A stretch of 64,000 nucleotides of DNA. It comes from Trichosporon coremiiforme (taxonomy: Eukaryota > Basidiomycota > Tremellomycetes > Trichosporonales > Trichosporonaceae). Numbering within the stretch: position 1 is the first letter of the stretch; every line of letters begins with the position of its first letter. The notes under the pieces are model-generated. The model had not been told where the DNA came from. It worked only from the letters and a program-made list of their open reading frames with translations, and did not search any database. The translations under genes and the position numbers were made by a program. The stretch is from contig BCJJ01000051.1 in NCBI GenBank assembly GCA_039545355.1, positions 1-64,000 of the forward strand, written 5' to 3'. Of the stretch, positions 1 to 10,738 are shown one piece after another.

Positions 1-367
1 ACGAGCCGCTTGTGCATGTCGGGGTGGCGCAGTGTACGATGGCGTACGTCCGAGCGCTTCGCCATGTCCGCTCGAGAGTCTGGCCAACGCATGGCGGTTT
101 GGTGGGATCCGGGGCATGCGTATACGACTGCGTACTCTTATCTTCGGCGGATGAAGCACGACACAAATTCGGGTGAAACATCGGATCGTCGATCATGCCA
201 CTTTCGTTTCGCGGCAACTTACCTTCCGCCTTCAACCATCGACATCGAATGATCGACGTTTCTCACGACCGAACAAGCTGTGATGATTCTTCGAGAAGCC
301 AACAATCTTCTCCTCGCTATGAGCGCCGCCCGCGCCGGCGGACAGGACCATTCCACTATCTCCAATC
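1..367. other. Intergenic, no gene seen
   Basis: All six frames hold only short ORFs with no splice-compatible continuation. It is the 5' flank of the first tRNA-Ala gene. Confidence 0.5.
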
Positions 368-453
368 GGGGAATTCGTCTAGTGGTAAGACGCGGACTTC
401 GCAGGACTGCCTCCGATCTGTCTGAAACCGGTGTTCGATTCACCGATTCTCCA
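368..453 (+). tRNA. tRNA-Ala(CGC) with 15-nt intron, copy 1
   Basis: A full cloverleaf can be drawn. The acceptor stem GGGGAAT pairs with ATTCTCC and includes the G3:U70 pair that marks tRNA-Ala. The D stem is GTC/GAC and the T arm is CGGTG-TTCGATT-CACCG. The anticodon stem CGGAC/GTCTG encloses TTCGCA, placing CGC at positions 34-36. A 15-nt intron follows position 37. T-runs at 457-460 and 466-470 suit RNA polymerase III termination. The discriminator base is A453. Confidence 0.9.
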
Positions 454-615
454 AGCTTTTGGCTGTTTTTGGAGCTCTGATCTGCATGAGGAAGGGCTGT
501 GGTACCCATCTTGCTCAACGATACAAGATCCTGTATCGTCGGTGTAAAAACTGGAGCGATCAGTCACGGGCCCGGCCCGCCCGGCGCCCAGGCACAATCC
601 ACTACCCCGGATTCG

Positions 616-701
616 GGGGAATTCGTCTAGTGGTAAGACGCGGACTTCGCATGTTTCACCGTCGATTGTCTGAAACCGGTGTTCGATTCACCGATTCTCC
701 A
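616..701 (+). tRNA. tRNA-Ala(CGC) with 15-nt intron, copy 2
   Basis: The mature part matches the copy at 368, including G3:U70 and anticodon CGC. The 15-nt intron after position 37 has the same length but an unrelated sequence. TTTT at 706-709 is a likely terminator. The two copies lie 162 bp apart on the same strand, suggesting a tandem duplication. Confidence 0.9.
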
Positions 702-1235
702 AGAGTTTTGGACACACCATGCCTTTTTGAGCTTGCTCTTCTCATCCGCGGTTTGGTGGTACTTGAGGGTGCTCGCGCAGGGTTTTTTTCACTCGGTGCA
801 CCGTTTTCAGGCGTTCGCTTAGCGTGAGAACGCATACGCACGGATCAAGGGTGGCTTTGCGGCGACGGTGTGCTCTGAATCGCGTCGTAACACAAAAAAG
901 CCCTCACTCTATTTAGCAGACAGATGACGACGTTGACTCGCACATGTTGCAGGTTTTACGACGCCATGGCTCTATCGCGGCGCGGTTTCATAATCTGTGA
1001 GCAAGGTCGGCCGCGCGTGATAGGATGGTGAACGCCGGTTTCACTGCGAGTTAAGGGTCGTGTGCGGATGAGGCATCACTGCCGCGCGTTCTATTGCTCA
1101 TTTAACTTCCCGTGTCTGGGCACTTCGGTGGTTCTGCCGCCAGTGAACTCAGATAACGAGCTGCCGTGCTCGAGCAACTTGCATAAAAGACGCCACAGTG
1201 CTTGGATGCAACGCCAAACCCCGTTCTCCTCAACC
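702..1235. other. Intergenic, no gene seen
   Basis: There is no ORF with coding character. It separates the tRNA-Ala pair from the first protein gene. Confidence 0.45.
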
Positions 1236-1963
1236 ATGCCCCTCCTCAACTCCATCAAGCGCTCGTGGTACAACGCGGCAGCAAGGCGGGCGTCCAAGTC
1301 GGTGCAGAAATCGAAACCTTCCAAAGCCGCTAGCATCCACTCGAGCCGCCTTGAGACGCCCAGCGTCAGTTCTTTAAGTCTCAGCATCTACAGTGAGCTC
1401 ACTCTGCCTGGCAACTCTGACCACCAGATCGGTCATATGTCTTCTTGGTCAACGACGGTGATCTCATCCAAGAGGACAACGAAACCTATGGCAACAAACT
1501 GCGGAAGCACAAGGCACTGCGGCGGCACACGGACACCAAGATGGCGGCCTGGCTGACAATAAGGCGGGCGTTCGTGCCCTGCATGCCGGAGACGTGGGAG
1601 GAGTACGTCGCCGCCCTGCGTCGGCTGCATATTATGTTCGCATGCTACCTCGAGTGCCGCGAGGCGCGTTTGGCTGAGGCCGAGGCATGGCTCTCGGTGC
1701 AGCAGCACTTGTCTACAAGGCGTCTGGCGAAGGACGGTAGTATACGCGATCGGCCGATGAAGAGGCTGCTGAAAGCGAAGGAAGAGGTCGACCGGCTGCG
1801 GGGACGAGTGGACAGAGGCAGGACAAGGCTCGCCCGCTTCGAGGACGTCGTGGCGAGCGCTCGCTGGAAGAAGCGTGTCATCGATGAAGCCATGCTGGAG
1901 GAGTTGAGAAAGCTGTCACAGCTCGTGGAGGGAGGCGCGGACGAGCAGCAGGCGTGGGGATAG
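1236..1963 (+). CDS. Unrecognised basic, coiled-coil protein (2 exons)
   Basis: Proposed exons are 1236-1392 and 1428-1963, giving 230 residues. The start ATG sits in caaccATGCC. The 35-nt intron has a gtgagc donor, a CTGAC branch and a ccag acceptor, and the phase is kept (A|AT gives Asn). The N-terminus is basic and Ser-rich. From about residue 110 on it is rich in Arg, Glu and Leu, with long helices likely to form a coiled coil (ERLxE-like stretches such as LKAKEEVDRLRGRVDRGR). I recognise no family. The next gene has a similar layout (Ser-rich exon 1, then an aromatic and acidic stretch), so the two could be diverged tandem paralogues, but that is weak. The minus-strand ORF opposite exon 1 is taken as a shadow. 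Confidence 0.5.
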
Positions 1964-2167
1964 CGGTCGCACCCACTCGCCCTCCGGCCACATACGCCCC
2001 AGTTACCACACATGTGTACACTATCACCGCTTGCACAACAGGCTTCCCTCCCCACAGCAAGGTCCCCAGAAGGACGGGCGGCAAGGGTTTGGGCATCGTC
2101 TTCAAAAGGCCAGCTCTTGTCTCTTGTCCATTCTCATTCCTCGTCTCTCCATCGACCTGCCCGCGAC

Positions 2168-2778
2168 ATGTCTCGCCCTTCCTCGGTCTACTCCTCCAAC
2201 TCTGTCGAGTCTGGTGAGACTGAGCGTCCTTCCTGTAAGTCGTGAGGACCACCTCTCCCGGGCCACCACTGAGCCAACTGTTCGCCTTTGGATAGAAACG
2301 CTGACAGACAGACCGCCCCGTCTTCGGGAGAGACTATCTCTTGGGCAGCCAAGACGATGAGGACGAAGCATACCTGAGCGCCATAGAGGTGGACGAGATC
2401 CACGCCCTCGTCTGCGGCGAGCTTGTGCGTGTCCACAACAAGCTCATCTTCCTGTTCCACGCGCTAGACGCCTTCCCGGCTTTCGTCCACAGTTTGCCCT
2501 ACCAGCCTCCGCTCTTCTTTGCGTACTGGCGGTCTCGCTGGGTGAGTTACTTCTGTGTCCATGTCGTGTCTTACGCGCAGACCTCTGTGTGCGTGTCCAT
2601 CGTGGTGCTCGCCGAGTACCGCTCCAAGATCGAGCGCTACGCAGCAGGTTGCGCGCCTGAACTTCGCGCCGTAATCGAGCGCGGGTTCGCCTCACTGTGG
2701 CTCAATATGGACTTCACTCACGACGCGGTGATTGATTTCGAGCAGGAGGTGGCCGCTGTCGATCGCCGCTACCAGTAG
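2168..2778 (+). CDS. Unrecognised small protein (3 exons)
   Basis: Exons 2168-2234, 2312-2541 and 2581-2778 give 164 residues. Intron 1 (2235-2311) starts gtaagt and ends ctgacagacag; only the acceptor at 2311 keeps the frame (T|AC gives Tyr). Intron 2 (2542-2580, gtgagt to gcgcag) is 39 nt and has no in-frame stop, so retention would simply add 13 residues. The N-terminus is Ser-rich (MSRPSSVYSSNSVESGE). An acidic patch and a helical, aromatic-rich domain follow (HNKLIFLFHALDAFPAF). No signal peptide and no known motif is seen. Function unknown. Confidence 0.5.
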
Positions 2779-3987
2779 TATTCCAACATGTATTGCCTGT
2801 TGTGTAAGACTTTCACCGCAAGCAACCGCTCGCGCAAGACGAAGGCAAGTTAGGACATGTTTGTCCGTTATGCGCTCTCCATTTCAATCGGTGTCAAGAA
2901 CGGCCGCTGTCGGAGGACGATTTTGATGCGTCAAGGAGACAGACCATCAGTAGTGGCGCCCATCACCTTGACTTTGCTCACTCTTTGACACTTGCAGATA
3001 TGACTCGTGTTTCGATCCATGTTTCGATCCAGCGGGGTGCCTGGGAACAATGCCTGACAAATCGAAACTCACAATACTCCTGGCGTATACGCTGCGCGGG
3101 TGTTCTTACTGCACGCGCACCGCGATGCAATGGAGCGAAAAGTGTCAATGCCTGCAGTCCAAGGTCGATCTCGAAGCCAAGACATTGCAAGAGAGAACCT
3201 TATAATGGCGCGGAGGCAGGGACGAGGACCCCAGGGGCTTGCGGCCCAAGACCAGATAGCCGCCCTATCGATGGTTATCGCTCAGGGTGCCGGTTGATTC
3301 CCTGTTACTCCGACCCGCCAAGGGGCTTCCACAACACTTCAGGTTGCGACGTCTTGGCCATTGTAACTCTGCAGTACTCTTCACCTATTGCTAGTGAGCA
3401 AACGCATTGATCCTGGGAGGAATGCCAATAACTGTTTTCGTAGGTCATCTCCTGCCTCTGTTCTTCGGCCGCTTATGTAGGTGCTATGTTGCAATCGAAC
3501 AGAGACCGTCACGGCCTTCAGTGGCTGCCGGGTATGGAGCTGCATCTACTGTTACACAGGAAACGTGAGCCGAGGCACGGGGTGAAGGCTCTCAGAGTGG
3601 GGGATGTTGGGCGAGTTTTGACAAGAGCAGGTACAGAGAAGTGGTGCTCCGCGCGTTGAACAGCCAGACCCTGGGCAGCGTCGGATTTAAAGAGCACTTT
3701 TCTGAGCAGCTGCGGATAAACGGTGGCATAGGGCAAACGTCACCTATTAATAGGCTTGGGCTTGGCATCAGCAGTGCCTCGCTTAAGAGTGATTAGCTCG
3801 GACTGCCGACCAATTTGCGGGTTTTGTATGGACGAGAGACGAGCATGTCACGTTACCTGGCTGTTTCCCCGTGGTTGCCCCACCCGCTAGTCGCCTTGAA
3901 AGTGCTGGACTGCGACAACTGTTTACATTTCTCCATCGCCATCCATCACCCGCTGCCGATTACCACAGCGATTACACATTAGCAGCG
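2779..3987. other. Intergenic, no convincing gene
   Basis: Several ORFs of 65-141 codons exist, but none has a coding-like composition or splice partners. A short direct repeat (tgtttcgatcca, twice) lies near 3008-3032. Confidence 0.4.
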
Positions 3988-4380
3988 ATGTCGTCGAGCG
4001 TTTCTCTTGTCCCCTCCAGCGCTGCCCCGGCGCCGAGCGCCAGCGCCGCTCCCTCCGGCTTCGGCAACGACAGCGCCCATCCCGGCTGCACCTACGCGAA
4101 CCCTCACTGCTGGGCCAAGAAGTCGAACAGCTCCGCCGAGAGCTGCTGCTACAAGGTCAACGCCAACTGGAAGTCGCAGTGTGACGCCTGCTTTTTCCCC
4201 GACCCATCCAAGGCGCAGAACCAGTCCGCCGAGTGGATGAAGTGCTGGGGCGCCGACGCCGACTGCATGGTTGAGGTGAAGAAGGAGGAGCCCAAGGAGA
4301 AGGCCGCCGCCTTCTCTGTTGGCCCCAAGACGCAGCTCGTTGCTCTTGTTCTTGGAGCCGCTCTCTTTACCCTGGCGTAA
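3988..4380 (+). CDS. Small Cys-rich protein with hydrophobic C-terminal tail, paralogue 1
   Basis: A single exon of 130 residues. The ATG is the first in this frame; the ORF is open further upstream but only with non-ATG starts. A Ser/Ala/Pro-rich N-terminus (about 1-30) leads into a Cys-rich core with spaced cysteines (GCTY, HCW, SCCY, QCDACFFP, KCW, DCM). A Lys/Glu linker and a hydrophobic tail (QLVALVLGAALFTLA) close the protein. The tail looks like a GPI-attachment signal or tail anchor, but no N-terminal signal peptide is visible, which is odd for a GPI protein. A paralogue lies 738 bp downstream. Function is unknown; a surface role is only an inference. Confidence 0.65.
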   Translation: MSSSVSLVPSSAAPAPSASAAPSGFGNDSAHPGCTYANPHCWAKKSNSSAESCCYKVNANWKSQCDACFFPDPSKAQNQSAEWMKCWGADADCMVEVKKEEPKEKAAAFSVGPKTQLVALVLGAALFTLA

Positions 4381-5118
4381 ACGTCTTCAAAACGATAGTG
4401 TCCTTTTAATCGATCCGCCGGACAAATCATCTATTCTCACGCACGAGGCTGTAGTAAATATGCATCTGTAATATGATAATACTCGAGCGAGTAGCCCCAG
4501 GCGACTTTGGGCTTCTGGCATCACAGAACGCACACGACACTGGATCTACATGGCTCCATCGATGATCTGCAGCGCCGCATCGCTTCCGCAGCCAACCTTA
4601 GATAACTGGGCGTACGTTCAGCGTTTCGCCGAGCGGATTCGGCGTTTCGTTGGAAGCTAGTCAGGTTGTAAGTCATACCAGAAAGCAGTTCGTCCACCGT
4701 CCGTGAGCTTCCCCGGCTGCACGCCTTCAACTTCTTTTCGGGGTTCTCACGTGCTACGTCCCTGTACTTCCCCTCTATCAGGTGACAGCATATCAACAAA
4801 CTGCAGAGGGACACTAGGCTGCTGCGGGGTCACAGCGTTCAGGACGCCTGTCGCATCGCGTCTTCGTGGCGTCAGCCAAGCGGTCGTACGTCCTGAACTT
4901 GCTCGGCCGCCTGTGCACGCGACAAACTTCTGGGCAACAAATCCGTGTCCCGCATGCAGCCCGAGGGTAGGTTGTCGAACTGTAGACTGACATTTCCGAG
5001 AGCCCGAGAGGATATAAGAGCTTGAGCGATTACCAGTGTGAACCGCATCTGTTCGCCGACTGACGCCTCCTCGCTCATGTTACCTGTACGCAACAGCCCC
5101 CCACCAATAGCCGCCGGC
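4381..5118. other. Intergenic region with promoter of the next gene
   Basis: No gene is seen. The downstream end carries a TATA-like element at 5013. Confidence 0.45.
5013..5018 (+). promoter_or_regulatory. TATA-like box
   Basis: TATAAG lies about 105 bp upstream of the ATG at 5119. The assignment rests on position and sequence only. Confidence 0.4.
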
Positions 5119-5519
5119 ATGTCTTCCCTCTCAGCCTCAACCAGCGCCATCAGCCCCATCCCCAGCGCCAACGCCACCCTCTCTCATTCGAGCGCGAACA
5201 ATGGTACCCACCGCCTCGACTGCACGTACGACACCAGCATCGACAGCTGCTTTGCCTGGGACTCCCAGACACTTACAGCTCGAAGAGCTGCTGCTCAACA
5301 GCCGGTGGCGACTGGAACGTGACGTGCGAGGTGTGTATGTTCCCCGAAACGAGCAAGTCGAAGCAGCAGATTGAAAACTGGACGGCGTGCTACAAGGGCC
5401 AACAGAACTGCATGTCGGCCGAGTACAGGAACGGTGAGAAGAGCAGCGCCGCACCCACTGTTGGGCCGAAGATGAAGCTGCTTGCTGTCGTCGTCGCTGC
5501 CTCCCTCACGACGCTTTAG
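5119..5519 (+). CDS. Small Cys-rich protein, paralogue 2, with a frame break
   Basis: It resembles the gene at 3988: Ser-rich N-terminus, a DCTY...CFAW region, a SCCS...WNVTCEVCMFPE core, then NWTACYK, QQNCM and a hydrophobic tail (MKLLAVVVAASLTTL). The first part is read from 5119; the core from about 5277 to the stop at 5519 is in another frame. A small indel near 5265-5277 would explain this. Alternatively a 53-nt intron 5226-5278 (gtacga to ttacag) joins the frames in phase, but its donor is poor, it lacks a clear branch site, and it would remove the CFAW segment matched in the paralogue. The gene may therefore be a young pseudogene, carry a sequence error, or be spliced unusually. Confidence 0.5.
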
Positions 5520-6241
5520 GGATAGGCTGCGGTGGGGTCGCAGACCAGTGCAGCAGACATCTGCCAGCCCATGGCCTTTAGCCATTACGTTCGGTGCAAG
5601 ACTCCCCATGTATTCCGTTGCACCGAGTTTGCACAGCCGTCCGTGACAGAACGAGAAAAGAGGAGACACAGCCAATACCAACATAGAATGATGCCTTCCG
5701 ACCGAAAGGCTACCAACGTGCTCCACTAGCCTCAGCTCTTTTGCTTTCGGCACTTATAGCGCGGTCAGGCGGTTCGGAGCAGCGGAGCTCCGAATGCCGA
5801 GCAACGCGGTCATATTGCTTCGGGCCGTATGAACTCCCAGGAGGGCGGGAGTAGAATGCAGCGCAGATTGCATGAGGCCAACGGAAGGTGTTAACGTAGA
5901 GTCTCGTCTGGCCGGGCGGTCGTCGACGGGCAAGGGGAGTGATTGTCGTGCCAAGCGGCAATTTGGCCGGGAGCGGCGCCCAGAGCAGGGATATGGGCCC
6001 GGAGCTCGGAGTCGTAACAAGGAGCGATCTATGCACAGAAGGGTAAGAAGGTTACCTCACCCAGCCACAGAATACAGTCAACCATCGGCTGACATGAGAT
6101 CTTCAGGTGCCGAGGAAGACGCCGATGATGCGGAATGCGGGGTCTCCGCAAAGTGACTCAACTGCAGGCGTGTTTCCGCCCCAGACGATCCGTTGTCCTT
6201 CCTTCCTCCCACTCTCCATCCACCAGTTCTGCTAGCGCCGA
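5520..6241. other. Intergenic, no gene seen
   Basis: ORFs here (to 108 codons) lack splice partners or recognisable motifs. The last 100 bp are pyrimidine-rich, as in the leader of the next gene. Confidence 0.45.
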
Positions 6242-7792
6242 ATGCCCCCTAAGACCAAGGATCTGGCAAGTGTCCCCAACGATGCGGTGCTTGGGCTGCA
6301 GGACTGGCTCAAGCTGCTCTCATCGCATGGCGTGACGATGCGCACGGGGATGGCGCTCGCGGCGAAGGCGTGAGTTATGCTCGTCATCGTCGAAACTGAC
6401 AACAGCTACACGGGGCATAACACGAAGGAGAAGCTGAAAGACATACCTGTGTCGATCATCAATGAGGTCCTTCCGACCAAGGAAGATCGGAAGGCTGTCC
6501 AGCTCGCGCTGAAGCAGATCGGTAGTGGGCAGGTAAGCTGGCTTTCTGCCGTACCTAGCTGACGAAAGGCAAAGACGAAGAAGCGGTCTCGAGACGACGA
6601 CCTCCTGCGCCCTCTCCCACAAGGTGACGAGATCCGCGCCCCCGAGAGTTTGTCCTTTGACGAAATCACTGATCCCGAGGTATGCTCTCTGCTACATTGC
6701 CAGTTGACGCCTCAGGCTCTTCTCCCGATCACGGTGACGGTGAACCGGGCTCCAGTCAAATGCGCGTGGACGTATGTCGTCGCCCGTCGGCTCGGGTTTG
6801 ATGCGCAGGAGGCGCTCTCGATTGCTCAGGTGCATGTTCACATCTCAAGTCTGAAACACGCCCTCTTCCTCGGCAACATCTTGAATGCGCAGCAGGTAAA
6901 GGAGGCAGAGGACGAGATCCGCGAGCTCCCCGGAGAACACGACTTCAAGGCTAAGGTCACGACGAAGGACTGGAAGAGGGCGAAACCTCAGCCCGCCGTG
7001 GGCAGTTCGCAGCCATGGGTTGGAATCATGAACTCGAAGTGAGCTACTCGAACTTCAATCGCTTTAGCTAACCAGCAGGATGTAGGTAACAGCTCTTTTC
7101 ACGAAACCTGACAACAGCCCCGTCATCGAGCGTCCGGACGGAACGTGGCGAGCGATCCAGCAGGGAGCAGCCGTGGAACCTTCCGTCGTGAGCTATTGCT
7201 CAGATCGTGCTAACTCCCAGGCGTACCTTTACATCACGCGAGCGCTGAAGACGTTCGCACCGCACGTGCTCGGCGCGATGCAGCTCGTCGCCGAATCGTA
7301 CGAGCCGCAGGAGCTCGACCGTGTGGGCCTGCATCTCTACGTGAGCTAGATACCTGCGCCTCTTAGCTGACACCGCAGGGACAATTCAAACCGGACGTTA
7401 CCGGCTGGGGACAGCGCGGCCAGCTCTCCGTTGCCAGCATCCTTGAGACGATGAAGGACAAGATTCCGGACGCTGCAGCTGAGGCTGAGCCGAATGGCGA
7501 GGAGAACGAAAATGCACACGCTCCCGTGCCGAGCACCGAGACAGGTGGTGAGGGGGAGGATGACGGTTCCGTGCGACGGGGTAAGCGGCTTAAAGTGGGC
7601 CAAGGGGAGAACATGGAGCCTGCTGCGGCCGAAGAGGTGGCCGAGGAGAAGGAGCAGAGCACCAAGGGTGGGGAGAACAAGGAGCCTTCCGCGGATCAGC
7701 AAACTCCGGAGAAGCCAGGGATGACTGTCGAGGAGTACGAGGCGATGCTCGACGCCGAAGCGGCCGAATGGGACTTCCCGGACGGCATGTGA
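6242..7792 (+). CDS. Conserved-looking fungal protein of unknown function, 8 exons with a micro-exon
   Basis: Exons are 6242-6369, 6406-6532, 6569-6679, 6716-7038, a 6-nt micro-exon 7076-7081, 7118-7187, 7221-7340 and 7379-7792, for 432 residues. The first three introns are each exactly 36 nt; the others are 37, 36, 33 and 38 nt. The N-terminus is helical (to about residue 85). A KTKKRSRDDD basic patch follows, then a compact domain containing APVKCAWTYVVARRLGF and QPWVGIM, a segment RPDGTWRAIQ, and an acidic, disordered tail (GEGEDDGSV, KEQSTKGGENKE). The APV.xAW..VVA.RLGF pattern reminds me of a domain in uncharacterised microbial proteins, but I cannot name it. Skipping the micro-exon keeps the frame, so that exon is uncertain; the rest is firm. 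Confidence 0.75.
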
Positions 7793-8153
7793 GTGACATC
7801 AGGGCAAATCTCCAATGTAGGACAATGACTTGTGTTGTGTATATCGATGTAATGCTATTCCATATCCGCTACGACAAAAGAACCATCTGCAGTGGACAAA
7901 GAAATGTATGAGGCGGAACGAGCCACTGCTACCACGATATCGCCTCGGGGGCAGGTTGCAGGGTCAGAATGCCGCTTATGATATGCCGACGGAAACCTCC
8001 CGTGCGCCGTTAACATCCCGGAGGGCAGCGCACAGGGGCCAGCACCTGGGGCATCGGACTCCAGGCGCGGTGCCGTTCCTCGGGATGGGAAGGTGATGGA
8101 TTTGTCAGTTGGGTCAGTACTCGCACTCCGCCGTACAGCTAAAGGTACATGCA
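7793..8153. other. Convergent 3' intergenic region
   Basis: It lies between two 3' ends (plus gene to 7792, minus gene from 8154). No gene is seen. Confidence 0.5.
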
Positions 8154-10572
8154 TCACGGCTGGCGGAGCGCTTTCTGCAGCTCGGGCGCCAGCCTTAAGT
8201 TCGGGATATCGAGGATCTGGCGTCAGCTGCATGCGTCAATGAGAGCTCACCTTCTGCGCCATCTCGTCGCCACCACCCTCCCACGTCTTTGCCAGCGGGC
8301 CCCGAACCAGGTTCACGTAGCGACTGATCAGGTCTTGCACCTCCTCGGACGATATCCGCCGCCAGAGGAGGAGGTTGCGAAGCAGCTTCATACGCCGCCG
8401 GACGAAACGCTGCATCGCGCTCCGCGCTGCCGGATTGTACGGCGGAGGCGGGATCGAGCCAGGCATAGTGGCCGAGGCAATTGCTGACGCAAGCTCGAGA
8501 GCATGCGCTTGGAAGAGGCCGAGCACGGTTTTCGTGAGGGTCTTGCAGAGTGCCTGATGTCAGTTAATGCATCACCATCGGCAACTCACGTCGTACTCCT
8601 TGGTACCGTTCGACATGTCGCTAATGAACTCAACGAGGTCGACTGCACGTCGGGTCTGCCGAGCCGAGTACGGGTCATAAGCGCCGTTTTGGAAGGCTTT
8701 CGTGAGCCACGGGAGGACGGCTTTGTGGACCATCTCCACTGTCAGGTCACCCTCCTCGCCCACCTCTGGCTCCAATTCCATGTCATCATCGTCATGTTCG
8801 ACCGGTGGCCGCGAGTAGTTATACAGTGTCTTGAACCAGGTGAAGGAGTCAAGGGTGGTGTTGCTCTGACGTTAGCTTCGTGCACTCATGGCTCTATAGC
8901 TCACCCTAACTGGCTCCCACCCGACCATCTCTCCTCGCGCCCAGAACTCCCAAGCCTGAACAAGGGCTAGCCCGCCGAAGGCCCCGTTGTAATCCTCCGG
9001 ATACCGCTCTCGCCAGTCCGCAAACCGGACTGCCAGTCCCTTCGTCGGATCCCGGAAGTCCTCAGCCTTGACGTCGTCCAGGAGCGAGTGGACTCGGCGT
9101 TCGAGGTCATTCTGCGCCGCTTCATAGTCGTCGGCGACGTCACCTTCGAGGTCAGAGTCAGTGCTGAAACCCTCTTCCGGGTCCTCAGCCGCCGCCAGAA
9201 CGCCAAGACGTCGGGCTCTGCGGTCCATTCGATCTTTCCGTCGCGATCTTCGGATCTCCGAGTTAGGGCAGGAAGCCTCCACATCCTCGGCAGAAGTAGC
9301 ACTCCCGGGAGCTCCGAGGAACAAGGAAAGGTCATCGGCATCATCCGTTGCTCTTCGCTTCGAAATAAGGGCGGCGCGTTCCTTAGTGAACTTGAACTGG
9401 TCATCTTCAACTTCGTTAAGCTGGGGCACCTTCTCCTCTAGGAATCCACCCAGAGTCTCGACCCAGCCCTGGAAGCCTTCCATCCACTCTCGCTTGCCGT
9501 CCACCTCGGCGACTTGTTTCCGGATGTCGCGTTCCTGCTCCTCCAGACTAACGAGATCCTTCGTAGTGGACTCGACAGCAGCTTCACTCTCAGCCTTCAC
9601 GACCTCGAGCTCAGCCATCTGGGCTGCTATCCGTGCCTCAGCAGCAGACACTGACGGAACGGGCCGCGATCGAGGGACTGAAGTTAGATACGCACTCGAT
9701 TCCAGGGGCGCTCTACTTACTGGGTGTCGGCTGATAGCTCTTCTTCGGCTCCTCCTTCTTGACTTTGCTCTCGACGGGAGCCTGGCCACCTCGGGCAACG
9801 AGTGTTTGCTCCCATTCTCGGGTCTCCTCGTCACTCTCCTCCTCCTCCCGCTCAGCGATCATTTCACCGATCTCCCCTTTGAGGCGTCGCGCAGCGTTGC
9901 GGTTCGCTTCGCGCCCGATGGCTAGGCGGTCGTTTGCCTCAGTGTATGAGGCGAAGTCCTCGTCGCCTTCCTCCCCCTCGTCCTCTTCTCTCATGAGACG
10001 GGACTCGGGGTGTGGTCCGCGATCCGACCCCACAGAGATATAGTCCTCACCCATGGACCTTCCCTCGAGAGCAGCCTTCCGTCGGTTCTTCGCAGCTGCT
10101 ACGGCAGCGGGGTCGGGGATGCCGGCTGTTGTGTCCGCCGCGATCTGCGAGGCGTACTTCTCTTGTGCTGCTGTGGATATGCCGTCCCCTTCCGCCTTCG
10201 GTGCGCGGGTCGGCGTAGCAGCCTTCAGCTCGGACAGATACTCTCTCGAGTATGACTGCGACTCTCCGCCACTCGGCGTGACAGACAAGCTGGTCTTCAG
10301 AGCTTGTGACAGTAAAGACTTCTTCTGCTTGAACGCTGGAGAATCTGATGTCTAAAGGTTAGCTTCGCGAGAATTTCCTAACGTACCTCCTCGTCGCCGC
10401 CGAAGCTCAGCTTGCTTCGACCCTGCGCCTTCTTGCGCGCTGCCTTTTTCCGCTCCATCACCCTCCCGCTCTCTCCCACCGAAGCATCGCCGTCGCTTGA
10501 GGTCGTCGGCACGTCATCTTCCGTTTCGCGAGCTCGAACGGAAGGGCGTGGCCGAGCCCTTTTGATGAACAT
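8154..10572 (-). CDS. PAXBP1/GCFC-family splicing factor (GC-rich sequence DNA-binding factor-like)
   Basis: Exons from the 5' end are 10572-10387, 10351-9721, 9677-8905, 8865-8590, 8553-8251 and 8216-8154, for 743 residues; introns are 34-43 nt. The N-terminus MFIKRARPRPSVRARE and the GEDYISVGSD segment fit the N-terminal half of GCFC1/PAXBP1 proteins. A coiled coil lies at about 275-370. A GCFC-like stretch at about 495-530 (FADWRERYPEDYNGAFGGL...WEFWARGEMVGWEP) is the family signature, and helical repeats continue to the end. Family members bind intron-lariat spliceosome and disassembly factors in the nucleus. It sits head to tail behind a GPATCH1-type gene, also linked to spliceosomes; the 166-bp gap allows separate promoters. 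Confidence 0.85.
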
Positions 10573-10738
10573 GTTGGGTGAGTTACGACTAGATCAAGTT
10601 GACCGCGTCCGGAATTGTTGATCTCATTGTCACGGGAACGGAACCAAAATTCTGGCTGATCTGAGTGGCAAATCTCAGTATCTCCAGTCGCAATACCATC
10701 GAATGGTACGTGTAATGCATACATCTAAATGATACAAA

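Noticed and set aside
1091..1387. Minus-strand ORF of 98 codons with a Leu-rich product
   Set aside because: The plus strand has an ATG, a proper 35-nt intron and a long coding exon over the same DNA. Both cannot be typical genes, and the plus model has splice support.
6818..6850. Possible extra intron (gtgcat to ctcaag) in the gene at 6242
   Set aside because: At about 20 nt it is too short, and reading through gives a continuous helical sequence.
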